Origin: a virus
Strand: one strand, 5' to 3'
Length of the DNA: 45,339 nucleotides
Virus record (IMG/VR): IMGVR_UViG_3300042691_003607
Location: 1 to 45,339 of that record
Shown here: piece by piece, positions 1-9,144 of the stretch
Layout of the letters: every line of letters begins with the position of its first letter
Position numbering within the stretch: the stretch's first letter is position 1
Translations under genes and position numbers: made by a program
The notes under the pieces: model-generated
The model's database searches: none
What the model saw: the letters and a program-made list of their open reading frames with translations, nothing else
Told to the model about the DNA's origin: nothing

Positions 1-1
1 A

Positions 2-358
2 TTCCGTAGAGGTTATGACTTCTACAAGTCTGACTGGAAGTACTTGAACGACCCAACTATGCGTGGTGGTTTGAACCAAACTGCTGGTACTGCAACTGGT
101 ACTATCACTGGTTTGTTGGTTCCTGCTGGTTCTACTTCAGTGTATGACCAAATCATGGGTAAGAACGCTAAGCGTCCATTCTTGCACGTACGTTACAGAG
201 CTTCTGAAGCTGAAGACAGACGTTACAAGACTTGGATTACTGGTTCTGCTGGTGGTGCTGCTACTAGCGACCTTGATGCAATGGAGGTTAACTTCCTATC
301 TGAGCGTTGTGTATGTACCTTGGGTGCTAACAACTTCATCTTGTTCAGATTTGGATAA
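2..358 (+). CDS. Major capsid protein, C-terminal end (partial)
   Basis: The reading frame is open from the first bases of the window and stops at 358, so this is the 3' end of a longer gene that begins outside. The visible 118 residues are rich in Gly, Thr and Ala and end in a compact strand-rich tail (CTLGANNFILFRFG). A strong terminator follows directly, as expected for a highly expressed capsid gene, and the next genes are connector and tail-tube proteins. The major capsid assignment comes from position and composition, not from a diagnostic motif; another abundant head protein is possible. The TTG at 44 is internal, not the start. Confidence 0.6.
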   Translation, partial: FRRGYDFYKSDWKYLNDPTMRGGLNQTAGTATGTITGLLVPAGSTSVYDQIMGKNAKRPFLHVRYRASEAEDRRYKTWITGSAGGAATSDLDAMEVNFLSERCVCTLGANNFILFRFG

Positions 359-365
359 GTAAAAT

Positions 366-398
366 ATGGAGGGTGTCTTTAAAGACACTCTCCTTTTT
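366..398 (+). terminator. Rho-independent terminator after capsid gene
   Basis: A long inverted repeat, GGAG then GTGTCTT-TA-AAGACAC then CTCC with one mismatch, is followed directly by TTTTT. It lies eight bases past the stop of the capsid frame. Its core is one copy of the 16-bp palindrome found nine more times in the window. Confidence 0.85.
373..388. repeat. 16-bp palindrome GTGTCTT-TA-AAGACAC
   Basis: Perfect fully palindromic copy that forms the core of the terminator after the capsid gene. Confidence 0.85.
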
Positions 399-429
399 AA
401 AAATTAAATCAAATTTAATCCAATAACAA

Positions 430-1173
430 ATGGCAAAGATTCATACCCCTGTAGATAAAGTCTACAAATTAAAATTAGGGAATCCCCTATCATATACATT
501 GGCTTCAAGAAACCACCCGAGATTCCCTCTTATGTGGTTTGACGAGAAGAACAATGTCAATCGTGCGCTTAGATACGCTTCCAATCAGAAGTCTCCCTTT
601 GAGGATGAGCAAGATGGTAACGCTATCATTGAGCCGATTATCTTTGAAGATGGATTTCTAAGAGTGCCAAAACAAAATCCAGTTCTGCAGCAGTTCTTGC
701 ACTACCATCCTTTGAATGGAATTATCTTCTCAGAGGTTGACAAAGAGAAAGAAGCAGCAGAAGAAGTTGATGACTTGAACTTGGAGGTTGAGGCGCTAAT
801 AGAAGCACGTCAATTAAGTATCGACCAGATTGAGACTCTTACAAGAGTAATGTTTGGCAAGGACCCATCAACAGTGTCTACTGCTGAATTAAGACGTGAT
901 ATTTTGGTGTTTGCCAAGACAGACCCTAAGGAGTTCTTGAATATATTGAATGACCCCGAATTGAAGTACCAAGCTAAAATACGTTTGTTCTTTGAGAACA
1001 AGCTATTAATCTTGAGAAATGGAGACAAAGAGGTGTGGTACAATACCCCGACCAATAAGAAGAAAATGCTATCGGTTCCTTATGGCGAAGACCCATACGA
1101 AATGGTAGGACACTTCTTACAAACAGACGAGGGAATTGACTCACTGAAGATGTTAGAAGCCGTTTTAGCATAG
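430..1173 (+). CDS. Virion-associated protein of unknown function (247 aa)
   Basis: A soluble, charged 247-residue protein encoded between the capsid gene and the tail-tube genes. The N-terminal 100 residues are basic and strand-rich. Residues 105-175 are acidic and helical, with a segment (STAELRRDILVFAKTDP) that looks like a small LEM/SAP-type helical domain. Proteins of this size at this position occur in Bacteroidetes podovirus-like and crAss-like phages, where they are treated as structural or head-completion proteins. I recognise no catalytic motif. A strong terminator follows, so it forms its own unit after the capsid terminator. Function is inferred from position only. Confidence 0.7.
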   Translation: MAKIHTPVDKVYKLKLGNPLSYTLASRNHPRFPLMWFDEKNNVNRALRYASNQKSPFEDEQDGNAIIEPIIFEDGFLRVPKQNPVLQQFLHYHPLNGIIFSEVDKEKEAAEEVDDLNLEVEALIEARQLSIDQIETLTRVMFGKDPSTVSTAELRRDILVFAKTDPKEFLNILNDPELKYQAKIRLFFENKLLILRNGDKEVWYNTPTNKKKMLSVPYGEDPYEMVGHFLQTDEGIDSLKMLEAVLA

Positions 1174-1198
1174 ATTGATTGATAGATTGAGTAGAAAG

Positions 1199-1226
1199 GA
1201 GGGCATCTTGTGCCCTCTTTTTTTTT
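1199..1226 (+). terminator. Rho-independent terminator
   Basis: GAGGGCA, loop TCTTG, TGCCCTC: a perfect 7-bp stem followed by a run of nine T. It sits 25 bases after the stop of the 247-aa gene and overlaps the -33 region of the next promoter. Confidence 0.9.
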
Positions 1227-1237
1227 CTGTATATTTG
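1208..1237 (+). promoter_or_regulatory. Bacteroidetes-type promoter
   Basis: TTG at 1208-1210, a 19-base spacer, then TATATTTG at 1230-1237 fits the Bacteroidetes primary sigma consensus (TTTG about 19-20 nt before TAnnTTTG). The ATG of the next gene is at 1252, implying a very short leader. The TTG lies in the loop/stem of the preceding terminator. Confidence 0.75.
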
Positions 1238-1251
1238 TAAAAAAGGAAATA

Positions 1252-1995
1252 ATGATAAACTCAGTAAGAAATACCGTGCTGTCTATTCTAAACAAGAATA
1301 ACTACGGGTACATATCTCCCTCTGACTTCAACTTGTTTGCTCTTCAGGCGCAGCTTGAGATATTTGAGGAATACTTTTCTGAGTACAACAAGTTAATCAA
1401 CTTGGAAAATTCTCGTCAATCAGGAACTGAGTACGCTGACTTGAGAAAACCAATTGAAGAGGCGATGGAATTGTTTTCTGTTACCTCCACATTGACTCAA
1501 GTTGCTCCTGCTACAAACCGGTTCTTCTTACCATCAGTAATTACAACCGGATTTGATTACTTTCTTATCAACAAAATTCTTTGCTACGATGCTTCAGTAA
1601 GCCCTAGAGTACTCAAGGGAGAAGCAGAGAAAGTACCTCATACAAGAATCACCTTATTAAACAGCTCAAACCTTACTGCGCCTACTGAGATGTATCCAGC
1701 ATACACTCAGGAAGGCACAGTACTAACTGTTTACCCCTCTACGTTTAACTTAGCAAATGAGGTTGAGGCAAACTACTTTAGGTACCCTAAGGAGCCTAAG
1801 TGGACTTACGTAACCCTTGCTAATGGAGAGCCAGTATTCAATCAGTCTCAACCAGACTATCAAGACTTTGAGGTGCCTGCAGAAGACGAGTACAAGTTGG
1901 TAACTAAGATTCTTCAGTATTGTGGTGTATCTATTCGTGAAACAGAGGTTACCCAATTTGCTATGGCTCAAGAGCAGATTGAACAAAACCAATAA
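1252..1995 (+). CDS. Head-tail connector-like structural protein (247 aa)
   Basis: I chose the ATG at 1252 because the upstream in-frame start at 1210 lies inside the terminator and promoter. The protein is mixed helix/strand. It opens with a helical segment (VRNTVLSILNKNNYGYISP) that recurs in structural proteins of flavobacterial and crAss-like phages; its residues FALQAQLEIFEEYF look like part of a ring-forming adaptor helix. The position just before the tail-tube gene suits a head-completion or connector protein. No motif proves this. It starts a transcription unit with its own promoter and is followed 12 bases later by the tail-tube gene. Confidence 0.7.
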   Translation: MINSVRNTVLSILNKNNYGYISPSDFNLFALQAQLEIFEEYFSEYNKLINLENSRQSGTEYADLRKPIEEAMELFSVTSTLTQVAPATNRFFLPSVITTGFDYFLINKILCYDASVSPRVLKGEAEKVPHTRITLLNSSNLTAPTEMYPAYTQEGTVLTVYPSTFNLANEVEANYFRYPKEPKWTYVTLANGEPVFNQSQPDYQDFEVPAEDEYKLVTKILQYCGVSIRETEVTQFAMAQEQIEQNQ

Positions 1996-2007
1996 AAATT
2001 ATAGTTT

Positions 2008-2931
2008 ATGGCATATATATCGCAGTATCAGTATTATGAGAACGGGGGAACCACTCCTGAGGACAACAATTGGGGGTCCTATCAATACGTCAGCTTGCAG
2101 GATATTGTAACCAATTTCTTGTTGATGTATGCTGGCAACCATTCATTGGTTAATAATGAGGAGCGGTATAAGATTTTGTTTCATGCGAAGCGTGCCATTC
2201 AAGAGTTAAACTACGATGCGTTCAAAGAAATCAAAGTGTTAGAGCTTACAGTGCCTGACACATTGAGATATATTCTACCATCTGACTACGTTAACTGGGT
2301 TCGTATTTCCTTGTACAAGGATGGATGGCTTCGTCCATTGTCTGAGAACATTCAGACGCTTTCATCTAAGGCATATTTACAAGACCAGCAGGGCAGGATA
2401 TTGTTTGACCAAAATGGTAATGCTTTGTCTCCTGAGTATTCTGACATTGACTTCGATAGATTAACCCATATCAAGAAGAGCATCTACCTTAATCAGGACA
2501 ATCAGTTTGATGGTAATGAGGGATGGAACTACGATGGGATGTGGTATTTCGAGGGGTACATTGGAGCCGCTTATGGCTTAGATACTGAGACTGCTAACTT
2601 CAATCCTACGTTTAACATTGACCGCAAGGCTGGAGTAATCAACTTTGATTCACCAATGACTGGTCAGCAGTGTATCCTTGAGTACGTATCAGATGGTATG
2701 GAACAAGGAGACAATTCTAAAATTACCGTAAACAAATTGTTTGAGAAGTACATTTATGCTTACATTCAGTATGAAATTCTGAATAGCAAGCTGGGTGTGC
2801 AAGAATATATTGTCGCTCGTGCCCGTAAGGAAAAGTCTGCGCTATTGAGAAACGCAAAGATTAGAATTAGCAACATTCATCCCGGAAGACTCTTGATGAA
2901 CTTGAGAGGATTGGATAAGCAAATCAAATAA
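2008..2931 (+). CDS. Tail tubular protein, P22 gp4 / T7 gp11-like
   Basis: A 307-residue protein rich in aromatic residues with no signal peptide. It has the pattern of podovirus tail-tube adaptor proteins: a helical N-terminal half (ERYKILFHAKRAIQELNYDAF), then strand segments such as LRYILPSDYVNWVRISL, then helices with basic C-terminal residues. The next gene begins one base after its stop and encodes the large stabilisation-like protein, the same order as the tail-tube and nozzle/stabilisation pair of P22-like and crAss-like phages. The family call rests on this pattern and synteny. It probably forms the ring joining portal to tail. Confidence 0.65.
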   Translation: MAYISQYQYYENGGTTPEDNNWGSYQYVSLQDIVTNFLLMYAGNHSLVNNEERYKILFHAKRAIQELNYDAFKEIKVLELTVPDTLRYILPSDYVNWVRISLYKDGWLRPLSENIQTLSSKAYLQDQQGRILFDQNGNALSPEYSDIDFDRLTHIKKSIYLNQDNQFDGNEGWNYDGMWYFEGYIGAAYGLDTETANFNPTFNIDRKAGVINFDSPMTGQQCILEYVSDGMEQGDNSKITVNKLFEKYIYAYIQYEILNSKLGVQEYIVARARKEKSALLRNAKIRISNIHPGRLLMNLRGLDKQIK

Positions 2932-2932
2932 G

Positions 2933-5900
2933 ATGACAAAACTTACAAGAAACTTTGTAGCGGGCAGGATGAATAAAGTCGTTGATGAACGACTGCTTCC
3001 TGATGGTGAGTACATTGACGCTATGAACGTAAGGATGGGTTCAACTGAACAGTCCGAAATAGGCGTTATTGAAAACACCAAGGGGAACTTGCCTCTGACC
3101 TCTTTAGCATATATTAACGGAACACTTCTTAGTACTTCCGCTAGATGTATAGGTGCTATTCAGAACAGCGCTACTGAGTCTGTTTATTGGTTTATTCACG
3201 ACCCCAATTTCCCTGTAGGTGCTACTGGTAAATTGGACATGATAGTTTCTTTTAACGTAAATACAAACATTCTTACGTATCACGTTGTATCTATTAATGA
3301 TGGGGGTGGTATCAATACCACGTTGAACTTCAATCCGAAATACCTCATCACAGGGGTAGACATATTGGATAACAAGCTTTTGTTCTTTACCGATGACTAT
3401 AATCCTCCAAGAGTAATTAACGTCACTAAGAGCTATCCAAATCCTGTTTCTAACATTGATGCAGTAAGTGCTGAGTCTTTGTTGGTAATCAAGAAGCCAC
3501 CAGTGCAGGCGCCGGCAGTACAGCCAATAGTCAACAATGGTCAAGAGAACTACTTGGAGACTCGCTTTATTTGCTTTGCTTACAGATACAAATATGCTGA
3601 CGGAGAGTACAGTGCCACCTCACAGTGGTCTGCTCCTGCGTTTGCACCAAAGGCATTTAACTTTAGCATTGACAGTTTCCTCAATGAGGGAATGACCAAC
3701 TTCTTTAACTCAGCAATCATCACCTATAACACAGGCGGACCGCTTGTAGTTGGTATTGACCTTTTATTTAAAAAGGCTGATGGAAACATTATCCGTGTAA
3801 TTGAGAAGTTGGATAAGCAAATCTTAGGATTGACTGACAATACTGAGGAGCAATACACATTTACAAATAGCAAGATATTTACTGTTCTTTCAGAGTCAGA
3901 ATTGTTGAGGCTATACGATAACGTACCACGTTTTGCTAAGGCCCAAACGATTATGGGCAATCGCTTAATGTATGGTAACTACGTTGAAGGATATGACTTA
4001 GTAGATTCACAAGGTCAACCTATAAAGTTTGAATACAGCACTTCATTAGTATCAACTGAGATTGGTCTTACCAGTACGGCGACAAGTCTTTATTCAGGAA
4101 TCTATTCTATTGATGGAACAGTAACTGTTCCGGATTCAATTGTGTATATTGATTTAACTGGTAAAGATTTAGTTGAGGGCTCTGCATTTAATTTGAGCTT
4201 GACACTAACTCACGACCAGTGGTCTGGAGACACACCGTTTCCTACTCAGGTTAGTGAGAACATTAGATTAAATTTTGCGTTTTTCTTATCAAAGGATTAC
4301 ATATCAGTATATCAACTAGCTACTAGCACAGAGTTTCAGGATGCTGTAGGAACGGTATTCAATATCCAGACTGTAGCAAACTCTTGTAATGGAATTACTT
4401 TTACTGACCAATTTAACTGTGCTCTACCTACTAACTTAGGTTCATTGGATAAAACCGCTAGTGGAATCAGTGGTATAAACCAACCTATTGGTATTGTGAC
4501 TTCACCGTCAAGTGATGAGATTGGTCTTCAGATTCCAGCAATGAGATATGTAGACAATCCTTCATCGCCTACTCAAATTGCTTACGAGTACTATAGTGTA
4601 TCATTCTCTGAGGCTACGTTTCAAGAGATAGGTAATACTCAAAGTCTCCATAGCAATAGAGACTACGAGATTGGTATTGTCTATATGGATGATTTTAACA
4701 GGGCTACAACGGCTTTAGTTAGTCTAAACAATACAGAACATATCCCTTGCGGTTTGTCTTCTAAGAAGAACTCTATACAGGTAACAATACCTGCTACACA
4801 GAAGCCTCCAGTATGGGCAACAAGATACAAGTTTGTTATCAAACCTGATGAAGAGAATTACGAGACGATTTATTGCAACTTGTTTTTTGAGGACCCGAAC
4901 AGCAATAGTGTTTACTTCTTACTTGAAGGCGAGAACGCAAGAAAAGTTGAGACCGGAGACCGTCTTATTGTAAAGGCTGACTCAGAAGGTCCGACACAAA
5001 ATTGCGTGTATGCTACTATTCTTGAGAAGTCTTCACAGGCTTCAGGATTTCTTGAAATACCAAGAGAAGATGACCCTACTGAGTTTATTCCTGTACCTGC
5101 TGGTGTATATGCTAAGATTAATCCTAACAGTTTTAACATTGTTCAGGAAGAAAATGCAATTATTGCCCCGGGAGTAATTACGGTTAAGGAAAGACAAGGA
5201 GGGGATTATCCTATCTTGAGATACCCAATGAATATACCCGGCACTGAAGCTGGTAACCCTTCTACTTGGACGCATTTAGATTATGATGTGCCTTCAGGAA
5301 GTAGGATTGTTATGTCAATAAAGCAATTCAGAGCAGGAGCAGAAAGTGATTGTGAGGAGAGAAGAAATACGTTTGAGAAAACATTCATATCAGCAAACTC
5401 ATATCCCAATATGTACCAGTGGTTTGTTGGAGAAGATATTGAGCAATACTTAAACGATAGCATTAAGGTTGTTAGCGATAATGCTTGTGAGATTAATAAC
5501 GTATTTGAAGGCTTTACAGATGTTACTCCTCCAACCATAAGTACAGCTGTTTGCACAAACTATTACAAGTTCTACAGAAATACCACTACCAATGAGCTTT
5601 TCTTCTTGGTTACCGGCACCGAGTCCTGCACAGGATTTGGGTTTAAACCACGTAATAGAGACTCAAACATTCAGGTTAGCATTACTGTATTCCGTGCAGA
5701 CAATAGCATTATTTTCGAGACACTTCCATCAGACGCTTTGCCTGACGTGTTCTTTGAGAATGAAATGTCTTTCGCTATCGTAAACGGAAACCATCAGGGG
5801 AATATCCAAAATCAAAACGTAGGTGCTGGTACTCCTGCTATTGTTGACACTAAGTTCTTTAACTGTTTCTCATTCGGTAACGGAGCAGAGAGTTACAAGA

Positions 5901-7414
5901 TTCGTGATTCAATTGTAGGGGCTTCCTTCAATTTTGGTAACAGAGTTACTAGCGTATCTGCTCAAGACTACAAAGCTGCAGATAGATTTGCTGACATTAC
6001 GTACAGTGGTGTCTATAGCGCTGAGTCAAATGTCAATAAGCTCAATGAGTTCAACTTAGGATTAATCAACTTTAAAGTGTTGGAGCCATCCTTTGGTGAC
6101 ATCTATATCATGGATGGAAGACAGACTGACATCCTTGTTCTACAGGAGGACAAAATCTCTTACGTGCTTGCAAGCAAGAACCTTATCTCAGACTCTACTG
6201 GTGGAGGCGTTATTGCTTCTGTACCTGAGGTGTTGGGCAATCAGATTGCTAGACTTGAGAAGTATGGTATTAGTGCTAACCCTGAGAGTTACGTGCAGTG
6301 GGGACCTGACAGGTTCTTTACTGACGTGAAGCGTGGAGCGGTGCTTAATCTAAAGGGAGACCAATTGATTGTTATATCTGAACTAGGTATGCGTACTTGG
6401 TTCCGTGATGAATTTATTCAGTCATTCGATACTCAGAAGCTTGGTGGTTACGACCCGTATCTAAATGAATACGTTTTGTCAACAAACGATGAGAAGTTGC
6501 CTATACCTTTAAGATGTGTTGCTTGTGGGGTATCCCAGTCATTCACTGTACCTACTGGTAACACGGTTACTTATTGCGTTGACTTAGGACAGCCAGTTGG
6601 AACAACAAATTTCAATTATACTGTGCCTGCTGGCTCTACTGCTGACTTTACTATATCAGTAACCTACGATGGAACTACTGTGACTTCTGGTCTTGTGACT
6701 ACATCAGGAACTTTGCAGTTCAATAAGGACAAGAATAATGTAGATACGGCTACTGTAACGATAGTTGCTAGTGACCCGCTTGAGTTAACTGTATTCCCTA
6801 ACTGCCCTGTTCAGGAGACTTTGACTATTGTCAAGATAACATTGACTAGCGTTGTGGATTCAGGACAGTCTATACACAATCAATACAGATACACCGATGG
6901 TACCTTCGTGTCACCATTGCAGTCTAATGCTGTTATATTTGCTTTTGACGACTCAAGCCCTGTGGTATCTCAGTATGATTCCATATCAGGTCCTCAGGGA
7001 TTTGGAGGCATTCCGACAGATGGCTCTACATTACAGATTATATCGAATAAAATTAATCCTGATACATTTAATTTTGTATTGGGGCAAGATAAGTTCAGAT
7101 ATGTTCGTAGTAATACAGTATATCCAAACACTTCTGTTGGTATATCGTCATTGCTTGCAGCATCTACAGTAGTATCACCTATAACTGGAAGTGCTGGAGT
7201 TTACTCAGGTTCATTTGTAGTTCCTAATACTGGGAATTACCTTTATTTGATTTGGGATTACAGAAATTCATTACCAATTCAATTGTGCTACTCAGACGTT
7301 AGTGCACTAGACGCTTGTTGCGGATGCGAACCTGAGCCTGCACCACCAGTAGTACTATGTTATTCACCAACCAGCAGCCTAGACGCTTGTTGCGGCTGCG
7401 AAGAACCAACTTAA
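2933..7414 (+). CDS. Large tail stabilisation/nozzle protein, P22 gp10-like (1493 aa)
   Basis: The N-terminus (NFVAGRMNKVVDERLLPDGEY, then DAMNVRMGSTEQSEIGVIEN) is the signature opening of P22-gp10-like stabilisation proteins in Bacteroidetes podoviruses and crAss-like phages. The remaining about 1400 residues are strand-rich with repeated Ser/Thr/Gly stretches, consistent with beta-propeller and Ig-like modules of a tail nozzle. Residues from about 1195 add Ig-like segments. The C-terminus is odd: a motif CYS..S.LDACCGCE occurs twice about 25 residues apart, giving ten cysteines in the last 50 residues. It is translated immediately after the tail-tube gene (TAAG then ATG) and before further tail-associated proteins. 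Confidence 0.75.
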   Translation: MTKLTRNFVAGRMNKVVDERLLPDGEYIDAMNVRMGSTEQSEIGVIENTKGNLPLTSLAYINGTLLSTSARCIGAIQNSATESVYWFIHDPNFPVGATGKLDMIVSFNVNTNILTYHVVSINDGGGINTTLNFNPKYLITGVDILDNKLLFFTDDYNPPRVINVTKSYPNPVSNIDAVSAESLLVIKKPPVQAPAVQPIVNNGQENYLETRFICFAYRYKYADGEYSATSQWSAPAFAPKAFNFSIDSFLNEGMTNFFNSAIITYNTGGPLVVGIDLLFKKADGNIIRVIEKLDKQILGLTDNTEEQYTFTNSKIFTVLSESELLRLYDNVPRFAKAQTIMGNRLMYGNYVEGYDLVDSQGQPIKFEYSTSLVSTEIGLTSTATSLYSGIYSIDGTVTVPDSIVYIDLTGKDLVEGSAFNLSLTLTHDQWSGDTPFPTQVSENIRLNFAFFLSKDYISVYQLATSTEFQDAVGTVFNIQTVANSCNGITFTDQFNCALPTNLGSLDKTASGISGINQPIGIVTSPSSDEIGLQIPAMRYVDNPSSPTQIAYEYYSVSFSEATFQEIGNTQSLHSNRDYEIGIVYMDDFNRATTALVSLNNTEHIPCGLSSKKNSIQVTIPATQKPPVWATRYKFVIKPDEENYETIYCNLFFEDPNSNSVYFLLEGENARKVETGDRLIVKADSEGPTQNCVYATILEKSSQASGFLEIPREDDPTEFIPVPAGVYAKINPNSFNIVQEENAIIAPGVITVKERQGGDYPILRYPMNIPGTEAGNPSTWTHLDYDVPSGSRIVMSIKQFRAGAESDCEERRNTFEKTFISANSYPNMYQWFVGEDIEQYLNDSIKVVSDNACEINNVFEGFTDVTPPTISTAVCTNYYKFYRNTTTNELFFLVTGTESCTGFGFKPRNRDSNIQVSITVFRADNSIIFETLPSDALPDVFFENEMSFAIVNGNHQGNIQNQNVGAGTPAIVDTKFFNCFSFGNGAESYKIRDSIVGASFNFGNRVTSVSAQDYKAADRFADITYSGVYSAESNVNKLNEFNLGLINFKVLEPSFGDIYIMDGRQTDILVLQEDKISYVLASKNLISDSTGGGVIASVPEVLGNQIARLEKYGISANPESYVQWGPDRFFTDVKRGAVLNLKGDQLIVISELGMRTWFRDEFIQSFDTQKLGGYDPYLNEYVLSTNDEKLPIPLRCVACGVSQSFTVPTGNTVTYCVDLGQPVGTTNFNYTVPAGSTADFTISVTYDGTTVTSGLVTTSGTLQFNKDKNNVDTATVTIVASDPLELTVFPNCPVQETLTIVKITLTSVVDSGQSIHNQYRYTDGTFVSPLQSNAVIFAFDDSSPVVSQYDSISGPQGFGGIPTDGSTLQIISNKINPDTFNFVLGQDKFRYVRSNTVYPNTSVGISSLLAASTVVSPITGSAGVYSGSFVVPNTGNYLYLIWDYRNSLPIQLCYSDVSALDACCGCEPEPAPPVVLCYSPTSSLDACCGCEEPT

Positions 7415-7415
7415 T

Positions 7416-7904
7416 ATGGCAACATCAGCAACATTTTATTTAGATGCCCCGTCACTTGGCTCGGCTACAATAGTCTACTCAAATCCTACCTTAACAGCGG
7501 TCGCATCTGATGGATTCTATTCTGACGGAACGATTGTAAGAGAGCAAGATGGCGGGGTATTGTTACCTCAGGCTTCTTGCCCATCTTGTGCAACTACTCA
7601 GTCTTTTACCATATACTTTGATGTAACCACAACACCTCCTATTCCTTTAGGATGGAGCTCTCAATCAGGCGCTTGTGCAGGCACAGGTACTCCTTTGACG
7701 GTGTATATCAATGGTACAGCTACTGACCTGTATGATGCCGTTGTTACTCAAGGAAAAGTTCTATATATAAATTCAACTACTACTACTCCACTAAATGGTG
7801 GTACTCCATCTACTTGGTATAAGACCGTATCTGCTCCTGCTAGTGGACAAACTTTTCGGGTAAGCGCAATAGGTGAAACAGAATTATGGGGAGGACCTTG
7901 TTAA
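7416..7904 (+). CDS. Tail-associated protein of unknown function (162 aa)
   Basis: A Thr/Ser/Gly-rich, strand-rich protein starting one base after the stop of the 1493-aa tail protein, so certainly cotranslated with it. It contains a CPSCATTQSF segment that resembles the CVACGVSQSF segment in the C-terminal part of the preceding protein, suggesting the two share an Ig-like module by duplication. No catalytic motif or membrane segment is visible. Likely a small virion or fibre accessory protein; the exact role is unknown. Confidence 0.65.
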   Translation: MATSATFYLDAPSLGSATIVYSNPTLTAVASDGFYSDGTIVREQDGGVLLPQASCPSCATTQSFTIYFDVTTTPPIPLGWSSQSGACAGTGTPLTVYINGTATDLYDAVVTQGKVLYINSTTTTPLNGGTPSTWYKTVSAPASGQTFRVSAIGETELWGGPC

Positions 7905-7907
7905 ACT

Positions 7908-8711
7908 ATGGCAAACTATACACTAACATATAGCGAAGCAAGTCAGGGGTGGCCATCGTTCTACTCCTTTTATCCTGATTATATGATTGGGATGAACAAC
8001 TATTTCTACACCTTCAAGGGTGGGAATCTGTATCGTCACAACGTAAATGATGACAGAAACACATTCTATGGCCCTTGGTTTGTAAGAATAAGCAATCCTT
8101 CAGGAGCATTTACAAACACCTCAATTCAGAGTGTGTTTAATACTAGCGCTCTTGAGAACAAGTTATTCAAGACCATCAACCTAGAGGGTGATGCGAAGTG
8201 GGCAGCACAGTTGACTACTGACTTGCAGTTCTCAGGATTCATTGATGCGAGCTGGTTTGAGAAAAAGGAAGCATCATTCTTTGCGTTCATTAGAAACAAT
8301 ACAGTTGGTGAACTTGCGCTACGTAGCGTCAATGGTATCGGGCAAAGCGCTCAAGTAACTGGAGGTAACGTGGTGAGGTTTGCAACTACAGTTCAAATTG
8401 GTAGCATCATCAGTATTGGTGACTTGCTATACTTTGCATTGCCCCCATACACTGCTCCGGTTCTTGCCGGTAAAGTTACAGCCATTACAGTCAATCTTCC
8501 TGCAGGAACGAATCAATTAACGATTGATACCACCATACCGGGCACTACTCCAATTCCTATTCAAAATGCATTCTTCTTGTACATCAAGAACTCTGTAGCT
8601 GAATCTCATGGAGTATTAGGCCACTATTGTACATTCAATATACAGAACACTTCAAACGCTAAGGTTGAGCTATTTGCTGTTCAGTCTGACGTGATGAAAA
8701 GTTACCCTTAA
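7908..8711 (+). CDS. Structural protein of unknown function (267 aa)
   Basis: A strand-rich 267-residue protein with an aromatic N-terminus (GWPSFYSFYPDYMIGMNNYFY) and a GNLYRHN segment, a pattern recurring in virion proteins of Bacteroidetes phages encoded next to the stabilisation protein. It follows the 162-aa gene after three bases. The FSGFIDASWFEKKEASFFAF segment looks like blades of a beta-propeller or a tail appendage. No enzymatic residues recognised. I infer a tail-surface component. Confidence 0.65.
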   Translation: MANYTLTYSEASQGWPSFYSFYPDYMIGMNNYFYTFKGGNLYRHNVNDDRNTFYGPWFVRISNPSGAFTNTSIQSVFNTSALENKLFKTINLEGDAKWAAQLTTDLQFSGFIDASWFEKKEASFFAFIRNNTVGELALRSVNGIGQSAQVTGGNVVRFATTVQIGSIISIGDLLYFALPPYTAPVLAGKVTAITVNLPAGTNQLTIDTTIPGTTPIPIQNAFFLYIKNSVAESHGVLGHYCTFNIQNTSNAKVELFAVQSDVMKSYP

Positions 8712-8717
8712 ATTTAA

Positions 8718-8725
8718 TATCTTTG
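8718..8725 (+). promoter_or_regulatory. Candidate -7 promoter box before acetyltransferase gene
   Basis: TATCTTTG fits TAnnTTTG and sits eight bases before an ATG in a short intergenic gap. No TTG is present at the expected -33 position, and the leader would be extremely short, so this is weak. Confidence 0.35.
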
Positions 8726-8732
8726 TTAGAGC

Positions 8733-9143
8733 ATGGGACTATATATACGAGAACTGCAGGACACGGACTACGAGGACATTCTTGTTGGTTGGTGGAAGCA
8801 GTGGGGATGGGAGCCTCCACAAAAGGACTTCCTTCCTAACAATGGCAAAGGTGGAATCATAGTTTATGACGGTGAGACACCAGTTTGTGCAGGGTATATG
8901 TACCTTACTAATTCCAAAGTGGCTTGGGTTGACTGGATAATATCCAGCAAGGAATACAACAAGAAGCCACAAAGAAAAAACGCCATTAAGTTACTGGTGT
9001 CAGCGTTGACTGAGATATGCAAGAATACTGGCAGTAAGTATGTCTACGCTCTAATAAAAAGCCAAAACCTTATAGGAACCTACGAGGAACTTGGCTACAT
9101 TAAAGGTGATTCATACACAAATGAAATGATAAAACTTCTATAA
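8733..9143 (+). CDS. GNAT-family N-acetyltransferase-like protein
   Basis: A 136-residue protein with the layout of a minimal GNAT fold: N-terminal IRELQDTDYEDI, central strand GGIIVYDGETPVCAGYMYLT, then a strand ending WVDWIISSKEYNKK..RKNAIKLL, where acetyl-CoA would bind, and a C-terminal YEELGYIKGDSYTNEMIKLL typical of GNAT ends. The usual Q/RxxGxG/A loop is degenerate. Small GNATs are common inside phage tail cassettes, where their substrate is unknown; modification of a virion protein is possible. It sits between tail and internal virion protein genes. Confidence 0.75.
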   Translation: MGLYIRELQDTDYEDILVGWWKQWGWEPPQKDFLPNNGKGGIIVYDGETPVCAGYMYLTNSKVAWVDWIISSKEYNKKPQRKNAIKLLVSALTEICKNTGSKYVYALIKSQNLIGTYEELGYIKGDSYTNEMIKLL

Positions 9144-9144
9144 T

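Noticed and set aside
44-358. TTG at 44 as a gene start
   Set aside because: The frame is open upstream to base 2 with the same composition, so the gene begins before the window.
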